Made by a program: the position numbers and the translations under genes
The notes under the pieces: generated by a model
The model's database searches: none
Told to the model about the DNA's origin: nothing
The model's input: only the letters and a program-made list of their open reading frames with translations
Source: Bryopsis sp. KO-2023
Taxonomy: Eukaryota > Chlorophyta > Ulvophyceae > Bryopsidales > Bryopsidaceae
DNA length: 64,000 nucleotides
Reading direction: 5' to 3'
Assembly (NCBI GenBank): GCA_030272585.1
Contig: BSYQ01000004.1
Location: forward strand, 4,154,001 to 4,218,000
Shown: one piece after another, positions 10,906 to 21,600 of the stretch
Position numbering within the stretch: position 1 is the first letter of the stretch
Layout of the letters: each line of letters opens with the position of its first letter

Positions 10906-13900
10906 GGCCTCCCTGGACCAGGCCAGGAGGGGCGTCAAAGAAACCTGGACATGCAAATGTGATGTCGGAAATGTCGTCAGGAAGTCGTCAGAATGGTTCT
11001 CAAGACAAGGATGGAATGAATGAAAATCAGAGGATTGTCAGTGATGGGAAGGTGTTAGTGGTCGATAAGGTTGGAGTGGAGACATCTAAAGGATCTCCTG
11101 GGAATGGTGCCCAGGCAAATGCAGGATCCAGATGTAATACTTCTTCATCTTATGGGAGAAGGTTTGGGGGAGGGAAGCTTGCCAGATCCAGTACCTCAGA
11201 TTCGAGGGCTGGCAAAGGGGATCCGGACAGCATCAATGCTCAGGGATCCATCCCCACAGTGTTGGGACAATCAATACAGAAAACCCCTGAGAAGGAAGGG
11301 ATAACAAAGGACAGAGTACAGTCCTCCCCTTCTAAAGGATCAGTGGAGGTGCAGACACAGATACAGAGACTCAAGGAATCCACATCTAAGCCCAGAGAGG
11401 TCCTCACAGCCTCAGGAGTATGGAAATCCACACAGGCAACAGGGGATTCACAAGGGGGTCATGGGATTCACAAGAAAGTCAGATTCTCACCACCAGCTGA
11501 GACACATTGTCCAACACCAAGCCAAGAAACAGTGGAAAACATGATGACAGGGAAATTGGGATCAGTAGGTCAAGGAGACCTGGGATCTACCCTGCTATAT
11601 GTGCCAGGAAAGTTGCAAAAACAAACAGTCAAATGTCTCATAGACAGTGGAGCCACAGGGGACTTCATGGATGTCCAAACAGCCCAGGAAAATGCCTTGA
11701 AAATCATCAAGGATGCACATCTATCAGTGGAACTGGCAGATGGTTCCAGATTGCTACTCAAACAACAGGCACTGGTCAGGATAAGGATGGGTCCTTGGGT
11801 GATAAAGAGGATCTTCTGGATGGTACCAAATCTGAAGCACAAGGTCATTTTGGGAAAGGCCTGGTTGGTTGATCACAATCCACACATCAACTGGAGAAGT
11901 CATGTGATAACCATTTGCAGACCTAACAAAGCCCCAATTAAGTTGCAAGGATTCCATCCAAAGGTGGCAACAACCCAGGATCCACAGGAGATAAACTTAC
12001 TCTCAGCCAGTGAGGCCAAGAAATGTCTGAAGAACAGGAATGGGGAAGCATATCTGGTGCTGGTCAGGAAAGCTCAGGATCCTCAGGCATCTGGGGAAAT
12101 CAATGCAGCTAAACAGATCAGGAATCCTGGTGAATCTATGGAAGTCAAGGGTACTGAGGATGGTACAGATGCAAATTTCAAAAGCATGGTGGATGGACTG
12201 GATGATGAGCTACATGAGCTGAAGGATGTCCTTAATGCATACAAGGATGTCTTTCCTATGGATCTGCCAAATCATCTACCACCTCACAGACCCTGGGACA
12301 TGAAGATCCCATTGAAAGATGGTACAAAACCAATCTTTGGCCCATTGTATAAACAATCCCCAAAAGAATTAGATGCTCTCAGGGAGCAATTGGATTATTT
12401 GCTGGAGAAAGGGATGATCAGACCAAGTCACAGCACATTTGGTGCACCTGTGCTCTTTGTCCCAAAACCTGGAGGGGCATTGAGATTCTGTGTGGACTAC
12501 AGAGCTCTGAACAGGGCCACCAAAGTCACTCAGTTTCCCATACCCAGAATGGATGAGATGCTGGACAGACTCAACCATGCAAGGTACTTCAGCAAAGTGG
12601 ATCTAAGGGCAGGATTTTGGCAGTTGAGGATGGCTCCAGGGGAGGAAGGAAAGACTTCATTCAGAACAAAGTATGGACAGTTTGAATTTTTGGTGATGCC
12701 AATGGGCCTGAGTGGATCTCCTGGACATTTTATGTCCATGATGAATGAGATCCTGGCTCCATATATTGATAAATTTGTCCAAGTCTTTTTGGATGACATC
12801 CTGATATATTCATCCACTCCTGAAGAGCATGCCAGACACATGAAGCTGGTACTGGAGGCCCTCAGGAAACATCAACTATATGCCAAGCTGGTCAAGTCTG
12901 CAGTAGGGAAAAAAGAAGTGGATTTTCTGGGAACATGGGTTACACATCAAGGAGTGCAGCCAATGGCTGACAAGCTGGATGCAATCAAGCAGTGGCCCAC
13001 ACCATCCAATGTGCATGATGTCAGGAGTTTCCTGGGATTATGTTGTTTCTACAGAAGATTTGTAGCCAATTTCAGTGGCAAGGCTGCAGCATTGACCAAC
13101 CTGACAAAAGGAAATCAACATTTCATATGGGGAGAAGAGGAGAAGCAGGCATTTGAGGATCTCAAGGATGCATTATGCTCTGCACCTGTCCTGATACATC
13201 CTAGGGAAGATTGGCCCTGGATTGTGGCTACAGATGGCAGCCAATCAGGAGTGGGGGGAGTACTGATGCAGGAGGGACCAGATGGACTACATCCAGTGGC
13301 CTTTGAATCCCATAAGCTAACTGATGCTGAGTCCAGGTACCCAATCCATGAGATTGAGTTATTGGGAATTGTCCACTGTCTAAGGAAGTGGAGGGCATAT
13401 TTGGAAGGAAGGGAGTTTGTTCTGAGGACAGACAACCAGTCATTAGTTTGGCTGGATTCTCAACAGCATCTCAGCAGAAGACAAGCTAGATGGGTGGAGT
13501 TCCTAGCTCCTTTCAGGTTCCAAACTGTCCACATCCCAGGGAAGGATAATGTGGTGGCTGATGCACTCTCAAGATGTCCACATCCAGTGGATCCAAGGGA
13601 TTCTGGAAGTGGAGGGGGAGATTTGAAGGCATCTACACCAACTGGCACAACAAAAACTCTTGTACAGCATGATGGCAAGGTTCAGAGGTACCAAGGCTTG
13701 GGGGCCTGGGGAGAGAATCATCCACAGGATCTTGTGTTTGATGAACAACCAGGAGAGCCATTGGGTTCCAGATTGGTGAAGGTTACTGGATGCCAAACTG
13801 GAAAGCTGCCTGAGAGACTGAAAACAGATGTGATGCCAAGTGATGCAAGAGGAGGTACCAAATGGGGTACTGGAAAAGGATTGTCAAGATCTGATGAACA

Positions 13901-15452
13901 AATCAATGCACTGGAGAAGTCATCCATGGAACCTATGGCTCAGGGGAGTCCAAAGGAGGTTGCTGATGCTCAGATGAATGATGAACATTGCAAGGAAATC
14001 CTGAAGAGACTGGAATCTGACATCCAGACCCAAAGGGTGTTTAAGATGTCTGCTGATGGAGTTCTACAGACTGTGGAAGGAAAGATTGTGGTGCCACAAA
14101 GTCTTAAAGCAATGGTGATGAAGGAAGGGCATGACAGTTTGATTGGAGGACATAAGGGAAAGGAGAGAACCCTGTCTACACTACAGCAGAACTTTTGGTG
14201 GAAGAAGATGTCTCAAGAGGTAGCTCAATATTGCAGGAGCTGTCCTGTATGTCAGAAGACCAAGTCATCTACCCAAAAGATTGCTGGAGACCTACAACCA
14301 TTGCAGATCCCCAACAGGAGATGGAGCTCAGTGAGCTTGGATCTCATCACAGGACTACCAAGGACTGAGAGGGGAAAGGATGCTATAGTGGTGTTTGTGG
14401 ACAGGATGTCCAAAATGTCCCACTTTTGTGCAACCCAAGGAACCATTGGAGCTACAGGAATGGCCAGGATGCTGTTTGATGAGGTCTGGAGGCATCATGG
14501 AATGCCTGAAGACCTGGTATCTGACAGAGATGCCAGATTCACCTCTGAGCTGTGGAAGGAATTGATGAAGCTGGTAGGAACCACATTGAAGATGTCATCT
14601 GCCAGGCATCCACAATCAGATGGCCAGACAGAAAGGCTCAACAGAATCCTGGAAGAGAGCCTCAGAGCTTATGTCAGCCATTCACAAACAGACTGGGATT
14701 TGAAATTGAGTGCAGCTGAATTTGTGTATAACCAAGGGAAACAATCCAGCACTGGGTATAGCCCATTCTATTTGAATTCTGGAGAAGAACCTTTGGTGCC
14801 TGCAGCCTTATTGGGGAGGAAGAAGATTGAGACACCCATCAGAGGTGTGGATGAAATTTTGAATGATCTGAAGATGGATGTGGAGGTGGCCAAGACATGC
14901 ATTGCCAGAGCTCAGAATAGACAGAAGCAGAATGCAGACAAGCATAGGAGAGAAGATGAGTTCAGGGTAAATGATGTGGTCCTCCTGAGTACAAAAGACT
15001 TGAAGCTGGCTGGGGACAGATGCAAGAAGTTGGGTCCAAAGTATGTGGGTCCATTCAAGATTCTGAAGAGAGTGGGTCAAGTGGCCTATGAATTGGAAGT
15101 CCCTCAACAGTGGAGTCTACATCCAGTGTTCCATATCTCAAAGCTGAGGAGATACATCCAGGATGAACAGTATGGGGAAAGGGAACCCAACCCAGTTCCT
15201 CCTGAGATCATTGATGGAAACCCAGAGTTCCATGTGGAGAGATTCTTGGATCACAGAGAGATCAGAAGAGGCAGAGGCAGGGGGAGGACCTCAAGAGAGT
15301 TCCTCATCAGATGGCAGGGGTATGATAGAGGCCATGACAGCTGGGAACCTATCAGGAATTTGGAGAACTGCCCAGACATTGCAGCAGCATATTTCCAGCA
15401 GAATCAACTGGAGGCATCAGTCCAAGAGAAGAGGATTTGGGGATGGAGATGA
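10854..15452 (+). CDS. pol: Pol polyprotein: protease, RT, RNase H, integrase, chromodomain
   Basis: An open frame of 1532 codons in the -1 frame relative to gag. It is probably made as a Gag-Pol fusion by frameshift at 10893-10899, not from its first ATG. Residues below count from that ATG. The aspartic protease is at LIDSGATGDF (Asp 264). The RT has VDYRALN, the catalytic pair in VFLDDILIYS (647-648) and SKVDLRAGFWQ. The RNase H begins ATDGS. The integrase has an H-H-C-C zinc motif (GHKGKERT ... CRSCPVC) and a D-D-35-E triad at 1163, 1224 and 1260, then a GPF-type module (KYVGPFKIL). The C-terminal chromodomain is about 1458-1510 (FHVERFLDHRE ... WQGYDRGHDSWEP) and presumably guides insertion to marked chromatin. 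All domains look intact. From 11226 onward there is no CpG, so no CGN arginine codon is used. Confidence 0.96.
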   Translation: MSIEEEGWPKQVVGKRVGPPWTRPGGASKKPGHANVMSEMSSGSRQNGSQDKDGMNENQRIVSDGKVLVVDKVGVETSKGSPGNGAQANAGSRCNTSSSYGRRFGGGKLARSSTSDSRAGKGDPDSINAQGSIPTVLGQSIQKTPEKEGITKDRVQSSPSKGSVEVQTQIQRLKESTSKPREVLTASGVWKSTQATGDSQGGHGIHKKVRFSPPAETHCPTPSQETVENMMTGKLGSVGQGDLGSTLLYVPGKLQKQTVKCLIDSGATGDFMDVQTAQENALKIIKDAHLSVELADGSRLLLKQQALVRIRMGPWVIKRIFWMVPNLKHKVILGKAWLVDHNPHINWRSHVITICRPNKAPIKLQGFHPKVATTQDPQEINLLSASEAKKCLKNRNGEAYLVLVRKAQDPQASGEINAAKQIRNPGESMEVKGTEDGTDANFKSMVDGLDDELHELKDVLNAYKDVFPMDLPNHLPPHRPWDMKIPLKDGTKPIFGPLYKQSPKELDALREQLDYLLEKGMIRPSHSTFGAPVLFVPKPGGALRFCVDYRALNRATKVTQFPIPRMDEMLDRLNHARYFSKVDLRAGFWQLRMAPGEEGKTSFRTKYGQFEFLVMPMGLSGSPGHFMSMMNEILAPYIDKFVQVFLDDILIYSSTPEEHARHMKLVLEALRKHQLYAKLVKSAVGKKEVDFLGTWVTHQGVQPMADKLDAIKQWPTPSNVHDVRSFLGLCCFYRRFVANFSGKAAALTNLTKGNQHFIWGEEEKQAFEDLKDALCSAPVLIHPREDWPWIVATDGSQSGVGGVLMQEGPDGLHPVAFESHKLTDAESRYPIHEIELLGIVHCLRKWRAYLEGREFVLRTDNQSLVWLDSQQHLSRRQARWVEFLAPFRFQTVHIPGKDNVVADALSRCPHPVDPRDSGSGGGDLKASTPTGTTKTLVQHDGKVQRYQGLGAWGENHPQDLVFDEQPGEPLGSRLVKVTGCQTGKLPERLKTDVMPSDARGGTKWGTGKGLSRSDEQINALEKSSMEPMAQGSPKEVADAQMNDEHCKEILKRLESDIQTQRVFKMSADGVLQTVEGKIVVPQSLKAMVMKEGHDSLIGGHKGKERTLSTLQQNFWWKKMSQEVAQYCRSCPVCQKTKSSTQKIAGDLQPLQIPNRRWSSVSLDLITGLPRTERGKDAIVVFVDRMSKMSHFCATQGTIGATGMARMLFDEVWRHHGMPEDLVSDRDARFTSELWKELMKLVGTTLKMSSARHPQSDGQTERLNRILEESLRAYVSHSQTDWDLKLSAAEFVYNQGKQSSTGYSPFYLNSGEEPLVPAALLGRKKIETPIRGVDEILNDLKMDVEVAKTCIARAQNRQKQNADKHRREDEFRVNDVVLLSTKDLKLAGDRCKKLGPKYVGPFKILKRVGQVAYELEVPQQWSLHPVFHISKLRRYIQDEQYGEREPNPVPPEIIDGNPEFHVERFLDHREIRRGRGRGRTSREFLIRWQGYDRGHDSWEPIRNLENCPDIAAAYFQQNQLEASVQEKRIWGWR
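10893..10932 (+). promoter_or_regulatory. -1 ribosomal frameshift signal between gag and pol
   Basis: The heptamer GGGAAAC at 10893-10899 sits in the gag frame as G GGA AAC, the canonical X XXY YYZ form, one codon before the gag stop (10903). After a -1 slip the frame continues as GGG AAA CGA GTA, which is exactly the pol frame. A stem-loop follows: CTGG 10913-10916 pairs with CCAG 10923-10926 around a 6-base loop, extended by C10912-G10927 and by CCT 10908-10910 with AGG 10928-10930 past one bulged base. Confidence 0.85.
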
Positions 15453-15752
15453 TTGGAATCATTGATGCCAATAGTGAGTAAAAATGAGAAGTATTCTTAA
15501 TGAGATAAGGGAATGAGAATTGAATTTCAGTCTATGACTGTTGGGGGTTCAGGGGAGATGGTGTTAGTGCTGAGACCAGGTCAGCTGATTTCTTTTCTAC
15601 TATCTTGGAGTTTGGCTTTTCAGATGGGGCTTTTTCCTTTTTGCTTTCTGGGGAGTCTTTGGGATTTCCTTTTTGCCTTTGGGGGAGTGCTCTATTTCTT
15701 TGCTGGTTTTTCTATGTGCTTATGGTGACCTCAGGACTGGGGGTCCAGCTTC

Positions 15753-15771
15753 CCAAGGTCAGGGGGAGTCT
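15753..15771 (+). other. Polypurine tract
   Basis: The purine-rich stretch AAGGTCAGGGGGAGTCT lies immediately before the 3' LTR. It is the expected primer for plus-strand DNA synthesis, though it is interrupted by a few pyrimidines. Confidence 0.6.
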
Positions 15772-16091
15772 TGTGACAGTTTTCTTAGTGGAAGTGGAAG
15801 TGTGGGCTTAGTGGGATTCGAACTCGTGATCTCCGGATCGCGAGTCTTACTTTTTCTGTCCGAACCACTCGGCTGAGTGTTGGTTGTTGACGGTTAGTTG
15901 GGTGACTGACCGGACTAAGGGACAATTGTGTGACAATGTGTGAATGAGTGAGAAGTGGTTCCGGGGAGGATTCGAACCTCCGCCGCAACCGTAACTGTCT
16001 TTGACCGGTCCGCACTACAAGAGTAGTGTGGTGGTGGACTCGGTGTTCTTTGTAAAGTTCCATTGTCTTTATACCACTCCCGTGTCTTACA
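15772..16091 (+). repeat. 3' LTR
   Basis: The second copy of the 320-bp repeat, with the single difference G15844 against A8988. It is preceded by the purine tract and followed by the duplicated GACAG. Confidence 0.96.
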
Positions 16092-16096
16092 GACAG
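16092..16096. repeat. Target-site duplication, right copy (GACAG)
   Basis: Matches the pentamer before the left LTR. This confirms the outer boundaries of the element. Confidence 0.93.
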
Positions 16097-17674
16097 CAAC
16101 ACTTGCAAGTCAAACATAAGGCGCAATGGGAACGCTAGTTGTATCTGGTCTCTTTTTGTAATCGACTCCTTTGGAGCTTTGACAGTGTTCATCACCTTAC
16201 AACACCCATCACCCCCAACCAAACATGAACTCTGGGTACCACGAGCAAATCGAATCGAAAGAGGCAATGCATGCAAATGAGCAGAGCAGAGCTGCTCACC
16301 CCACGAAAAATAGACCAACAGGGTGGTCGTCTCTGCAGGGTCGATCAAGGACCTGGGCATCCCCAAAAAACCCAACACCCCATGGGGTCGGTTATCGACC
16401 AGTGACGGTTTCATTGTTGAGAACTTTCAGAAAAAGTCAGTGGCTCGCGCTGAGAGGTTCAATACTTCTTCACCAGCCCACCTCAATGAAACAAATCAGC
16501 GTTTGCACCCTCCTCTAGTCTTTGGTGGGAAGACTCAATTTTGGCAAACCATCGAGCGTGCGTTTCGCCAACACAGGGAAGGCCACCGATGGATCCACCC
16601 CTTCAACCAAAGAACACATCCGCTAATGCATCCGCGAATGCATCGACTCGCCCAACGTGGTCGTCGTGTTTGTCCATGTTTCCAAGCGTTTGCATCGTCG
16701 CTCTCCATCGATGTCCATAATACAACGCCTGATCTGTGGGGAATCGAACGAAGATATGGTGCTGGTGCCGGTGGGGTGCTGGCTGTCATCCAACAGATAA
16801 AAACGGAGGCTGGCTGGTCTGAAATCTAACCAGCACAGTTCTACAGAGCGTCCATCACACACAACCTCCTCGACCCCCACGATCATTCACATTCACAGAA
16901 ATCTAGCACATTCATAAATTCACACACTGGACAAAAGCTTATCCACCTCCCATCCATCCATCCATCCAATTGGCAGTGAAGCAGTGAAAACATCACCCCA
17001 GTAAGAAAACAGAAAGAAAGGAATAAACCAATGTTCCAGTTCCACCTCAATCAATTTGCGATGATGTTCTTGTGGTCGGGTGAAGTGGATCAGGTCTTTG
17101 ATTCTTTTGGAATTCACTTCGAAGTGAGGCATTGACTGAAGAATAATATCTGGAAGGGAATGTTGAGAATTTCACACTGTGATTGGGAACAAAAAACGAC
17201 TCAACAAAAGCAGGCTGTTTGTAAGAATGAATTCGCCGCTTGTTTATGAGACGCCCCTGCGGGCTCTGTTTTTAACACACCACCCGTTTCAATACCGTAA
17301 CGAAGCCAAAGAAGAGCCTCACCATGGTGGACTGCACAAAATAAAAATGAGAAAAAAAAGACAAAAGAAATACAAAAAGAACACAAAAATCCAAGAGCAA
17401 CCACTCAGAATAAGAAGAATCTGCTGCAAGCAAACGCACGCAAACGCTTGTGGAGATTTTGTTGAAGCGCCGTTTCTCGGCAAGCTCTTCCTCAATCGAA
17501 ACACACATTCCACACACTCTTGTGCAATCGGAAACAGAATCGTCGACGTCGAGCGACGACCACAAGTCTGCCAATCAATCCATCAAGTTTCCTACGCCGC
17601 CACACCTCGTCCTATATTCCATGAATTGCAAAAAAAACTCCTGGCTCGGCCGAAGTGGTGGTCCACCCACAGGT
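16097..17674. other. Intergenic region, no gene supported
   Basis: It lies between the retrotransposon and the DUF1499 stop codon. It includes a (CATC)n stretch near 16950-16968. A 30-base segment at 16681-16710 recurs at 37959-37988 with two differences. Open frames here (for example 16323-16829) show no domain I recognise, and the longest one at 17179-17808 overlaps the DUF1499 gene in antisense. Confidence 0.55.
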
Positions 17675-18250
17675 TCACAGCCTTGCTTTCAACTCTTGGA
17701 AATATTGGCGAATCCTGGCGGCGTTCGCTCCGAAATCTCCCTGGCCTGTTCTGCTTTTTGATCGCATGTCGACCACGATCGGCCCCGAACCACCCTGCTG
17801 AATTCTGATGACGAAGTCGTCCTTGAATCCAATCAACGCAGTCGTCGCCACGCCCTCGATCGCCCCCGACGGCTTATCCTGATAAGTGACCTCCCACCTA
17901 GGTTGGACTTCCGCAACGCTCAGCGCCGTATCAAAAACAGCGCCGACACTCTTGCCCTCCACCTTCAGGGACGTGACGTCTGGATACGCTTTCGCGATCT
18001 GGGGTCGGTACGATTTCGGAAGCGGGCCGCGGGAAACTGAGGTGAAGTTTGGAGGGTCCTCGAGGTTCGTGGAGATATCGTTGATCAAGGGAGCGGTGAA
18101 ACCTGATAAGATGGACTGGACGGTGGAGAGGAAGCACATCCTGGGTTCGCGCGCTCGCTGGCGGGAGCAAACAGGGGTCCCTCGCAGAAACGACTGCCGG
18201 GGTATTCTCGTTGGAGCGATCTGGAGGGTGAGCGCCGATCGTGCGATCAT
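17675..18250 (-). CDS. DUF1499 domain protein, probably plastid-targeted
   Basis: A single-exon gene of 191 codons. I chose ATG 18250; the frame extends upstream to 18280 only through a TTG. Residues 1 to about 50 are basic and hydroxylated (MIARSALTLQIAPTRIPRQS), as in transit peptides. The rest fits the DUF1499 family: LPKSYRPQIAKAYPDV, then PRWEVTYQD, IEGVATTALIGFKDDFVIRI and a C-terminal SKSRTGQGDFGANAARIR, a very typical family ending. DUF1499 proteins occur in bacteria and plastid-bearing eukaryotes and their biochemical role is unknown. The start lies 356 bp from the divergent POLR1B start, suggesting shared control. It is the only intronless host gene in the window. Confidence 0.82.
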   Translation of the reverse strand: MIARSALTLQIAPTRIPRQSFLRGTPVCSRQRAREPRMCFLSTVQSILSGFTAPLINDISTNLEDPPNFTSVSRGPLPKSYRPQIAKAYPDVTSLKVEGKSVGAVFDTALSVAEVQPRWEVTYQDKPSGAIEGVATTALIGFKDDFVIRIQQGGSGPIVVDMRSKSRTGQGDFGANAARIRQYFQELKARL

Positions 18251-18606
18251 ATTCCCGAACTCGCACCTTCGTTTTTCCAACCAGCTGGGGAGAGAACAAG
18301 GGTTGCACTAAACGGTCACATGGCAGTATTACTCATCGAATCATTACCCAACGCTCCCTTATGTCTGTCATTCGGGGAAAAAACACTCCTTACAGAATCA
18401 CCGTCAGCAAAGTGCAGCTTTTATCCAAGCCGCCAGTCGACGATTCCAGCGGCGGAGCGCGCGCCAAAAAAACCGGGCGCAGAATTGAACTTGGTGCTCG
18501 TGGAATTGGAGGCGAGTTTCGTGAATGGATTAGGGAGTTTGGCGGTTGGGTTTCGGACAGTGTGAGGAAGAGTGAGTAGAACGAGGGTGCGGGTAAGCGA
18601 AAAAAG
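18251..18606. promoter_or_regulatory. Divergent intergenic promoter, DUF1499 / POLR1B
   Basis: 356 bp separate the two start codons, so both promoters and 5' leaders must fit here. The stretch is CpG-containing (for example GGAGCGCGCGCC near 18453). I see no unambiguous TATA box. The shared-promoter role is inferred from geometry only. Confidence 0.5.
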
Positions 18607-21600
18607 ATGTTCAAGGGCCAAGTTACTGACGATAGGGTGCCCAAAACATATGAGGAGCTGGTGGAGCCTCATGTGGCGTCGTTCGACTACTTTTTATCCG
18701 AAGGGATTCAAAAAGTGGTGCAGCTGGTGAAACCAGTGGAGGTGAGTCAGCTTTTTTTGTATTTTAATTTCCTGTGCAGCAGCATCGCGAAATTCAGGAG
18801 ATTAATGAATGGATGGTTTCGAAAGCTTGTTGTACCTATTAGACATGAATCTGGAAATCATTGTTTTCGATTTATTTATTTTTTACACTGAAGTCTTTGC
18901 ATTGGACTGACTTGCTGAAATAAAAAAAAATACCTTGGATTGAAATGAGCGAATTTTTTTTCTTAAACTTAGGCTCAGGATTATATTTGATATCCGTTTT
19001 CTTCAGGTGCAGATTTCTGGAATGACATTCCAAAAAAAATAAATGCAAAACCAGCACTTGAATGTATTTTCTTAGAATCTCAGATTAAGTCAGTGGAGTT
19101 CCATGAAATCTCGATAACACGAACGTAAGGGGAAAGAAACCCCACCAAAGCATAGGCCGTTTCTTTTCTCATCAAGAAACGCATTTGATCCTGATTTATT
19201 TCAAATTTCCTTCACAGATCGAGCATCCGCTTTCGAAAAAAGTTTTTGAATTTCAGCTGGCAAACCCTGCCATCGGACGGCCCGTGAAAGAGGGTGCCTC
19301 GTCAGACCCTCGACTCTACCCCCGAGAATGCCGAGAAAGGGTACTGCCAGAATCCCTATATATTTTTATTATTTTTTTAACTGTCATCATCGCAAACGAG
19401 GAGGAAGGATTTATTTCGCCTCTCTGTTTATTTCAACAGACGACTGTTGCTTAACTGGGTCTGATTTATGATCAGAAAAAAAGGATGGGGATTTATTGAA
19501 TCAAGGAAAAAATTGATTCTTTCTTTTTTTTGGGGGGAAGTTGGTCGTAGTCAAAATACCGATGAATTGACCTGGCAATGAACTGACATATGGATATTGT
19601 GGTGTTGGAATAGAAATTGACATATGGCGCACTGGTGGAGATGGATTTCTGTTTTGGAGGTCGGCGCATGACCAGATCGTAAGCTGCAATGTGAAATGGA
19701 AGTCACATGATTCCTCTTTTTTTCTTTTTTCGTTGAAAGGAGGGGGGTCAATCTCCATAGTAGTCCTGTTGCAGGTCCACACACAGCTTCTGCGAAAACT
19801 GACAATGGTTTTGGGATGATTACCGTTTTTCTCTGGGGTGTTTTCTCGCCAAAGGGGAGGACCTTGAGCGATGATATGTGAAGTGGTGGTTTACTTGGAA
19901 TATATGTATGTATACATATATATATACATTTTTCTGCTTTGTTTGTAGTATGGGGTTATTGCCTATAATGGTGAAATCTTTAGCATGCCATCTACGGAAT
20001 GCCACGAAGTCGACACTGTTCAAATTGGGGGAGGAGGCGAACGATTTCGGAGGCTATTTCGTGGCCGGAGGTTTGGAGAAGTGCCTCAGAATCATCATAT
20101 CGACGGTGAGGTTCGTTCCGTCCAGTTCCATCCACTACACACAGCAAAATTGCGCTGTGTCCAAATATCATGCAAGTCGAGTTCAGGAAAAAAGGAAGAA
20201 TGCAATTCCAAAAGGGATGCTTGCATATGTGTGTGGGGACTGATACAAAAAGGCTGTGGGTGTGGATGTTGCAGAAAAGAGACTACATACATGCCGTTAC
20301 CAGGAGCTCCTATTTCAATCGAGGGCCGTTGTACACAGACAAAGCTACGCTTCTCAGGTTGGATGTCTTGAAATGTTTCTTTTTTAATTAATTGATTAGT
20401 TTATTATAATTAATTTATTTTATTTGAATAGAAAGCGAAAATATCTTCCTGGGGGATCGCCCTTTACTTTCTTTGGTGTGTTGATTCTGTCCGGACTTCC
20501 CCACTCCCCCAGCTCCCTCCTCTGGTATTATCAAAACCCCTCCAGAACTACATTCTGGTAAAAGAAATCGACAGGCAGACGTTTCTGCAAAAAAAAAACC
20601 GTACTGAGAGTGAAATGTCATGACAGTTACTGTAATGAAATGTTAATGTAGTCGACTGTAATGAGACTGAAATTGAAAGTGAAAAAGGATTTGGTTGTGG
20701 TAACAGATGCGTTCGGGATGATGAGTTTGGAACGACCATGAGGTGCCATTACTTGAAGGATGGAACGGTGCAAGTTGCCTTGGCGATAGAATGGTCGGAA
20801 TTCTTCGTCCCGGCTGGAATACTGCTGAAAGCTCTTCAAGGGGTAGGTTAAAAAAAAACAAAAAACCCTCTATAAATATAAATATAATCCTCTTGTTGTA
20901 TTTTTTTTCACTTGTGTTATTAATGATCTTATGTCGATAGTGATACCTCCAAAAATAGATTTTTGGCATGGAGCAAGAAAAAAAACAACAGGTGGGGGTA
21001 TGTGAATTACAGGTGGTTATGTTTTTCTTTGTTGGCCAGGTATCGGACCGTGAAATTTTCGACCATATTTTGGCATCCACACCTGCTGGTGGGGAAGATG
21101 GGGGCATGGGAAATCACGGTGCCTTTGTTCATGAAAGGGCGGAGCTGTTGCTCCATCAAGCCGCTCGATTCGGACTGAAAACGAGGTGAGCCATTTTGCA
21201 CGGCCGTTTTGAAAGAGAGGAATCGATGGAAAGAGATGGTGTTCTGTAAACTAGGAAAACTTCACAGAACAATATCAGAAAGAAGGTGCTAAGTTTGGTA
21301 CCACAGTCTCTCACTTTTGCTTTGAAAGTTGCACCTATACATAGATACATAGATTCTATGGCCAGGAGAAGGACACCATCTAAAACAAAACAAAACAGTC
21401 TTTTCATGTTTTTTTGGGTAGGTTTTTTTGATGAGATCAGAAACAGTTGAGTTCTTGATTGTGAGTGTGGGGGGTCGATTGAAATCTAGTGCACATGGTC
21501 CAGAGCGCTAGTCCAACATGCTAATAGTTGTACACAGTGTTTTTATCGAAAGGAGGAGGAGCAGTGGTGGTTGCAGTATGTGTGCCAATAATGGTTTGGT

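Larger units (their letters stand above)
8916..16091 (+). mobile_element. Full-length Ty3/gypsy chromovirus LTR retrotransposon
   Basis: A 7176-bp element bounded by 320-bp direct repeats (8916-9235 and 15772-16091), beginning TGTGACAG and ending TTACA. It is flanked by the 5-bp target duplication GACAG (8911-8915 and 16092-16096). The order is LTR, primer binding site, gag, pol (protease, reverse transcriptase, RNase H, integrase, chromodomain), purine tract, LTR, which is the Ty3/gypsy order. Gag and pol are open. The two LTRs differ at a single base (A8988 versus G15844), so insertion is recent and the copy could be active. Composition is mosaic: the LTRs, gag and the first part of pol contain many CpG, whereas 11226-15818 contains none. 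Confidence 0.97.

Noticed and set aside
16323..16829. A 168-codon open frame just after the retrotransposon
   Set aside because: It shows no recognisable domain and no supporting splice or neighbour context. It may be chance.
17179..17808. A 209-codon open frame on the plus strand
   Set aside because: It overlaps the DUF1499 gene in antisense and has no recognisable domain. The minus-strand protein has clear family motifs.
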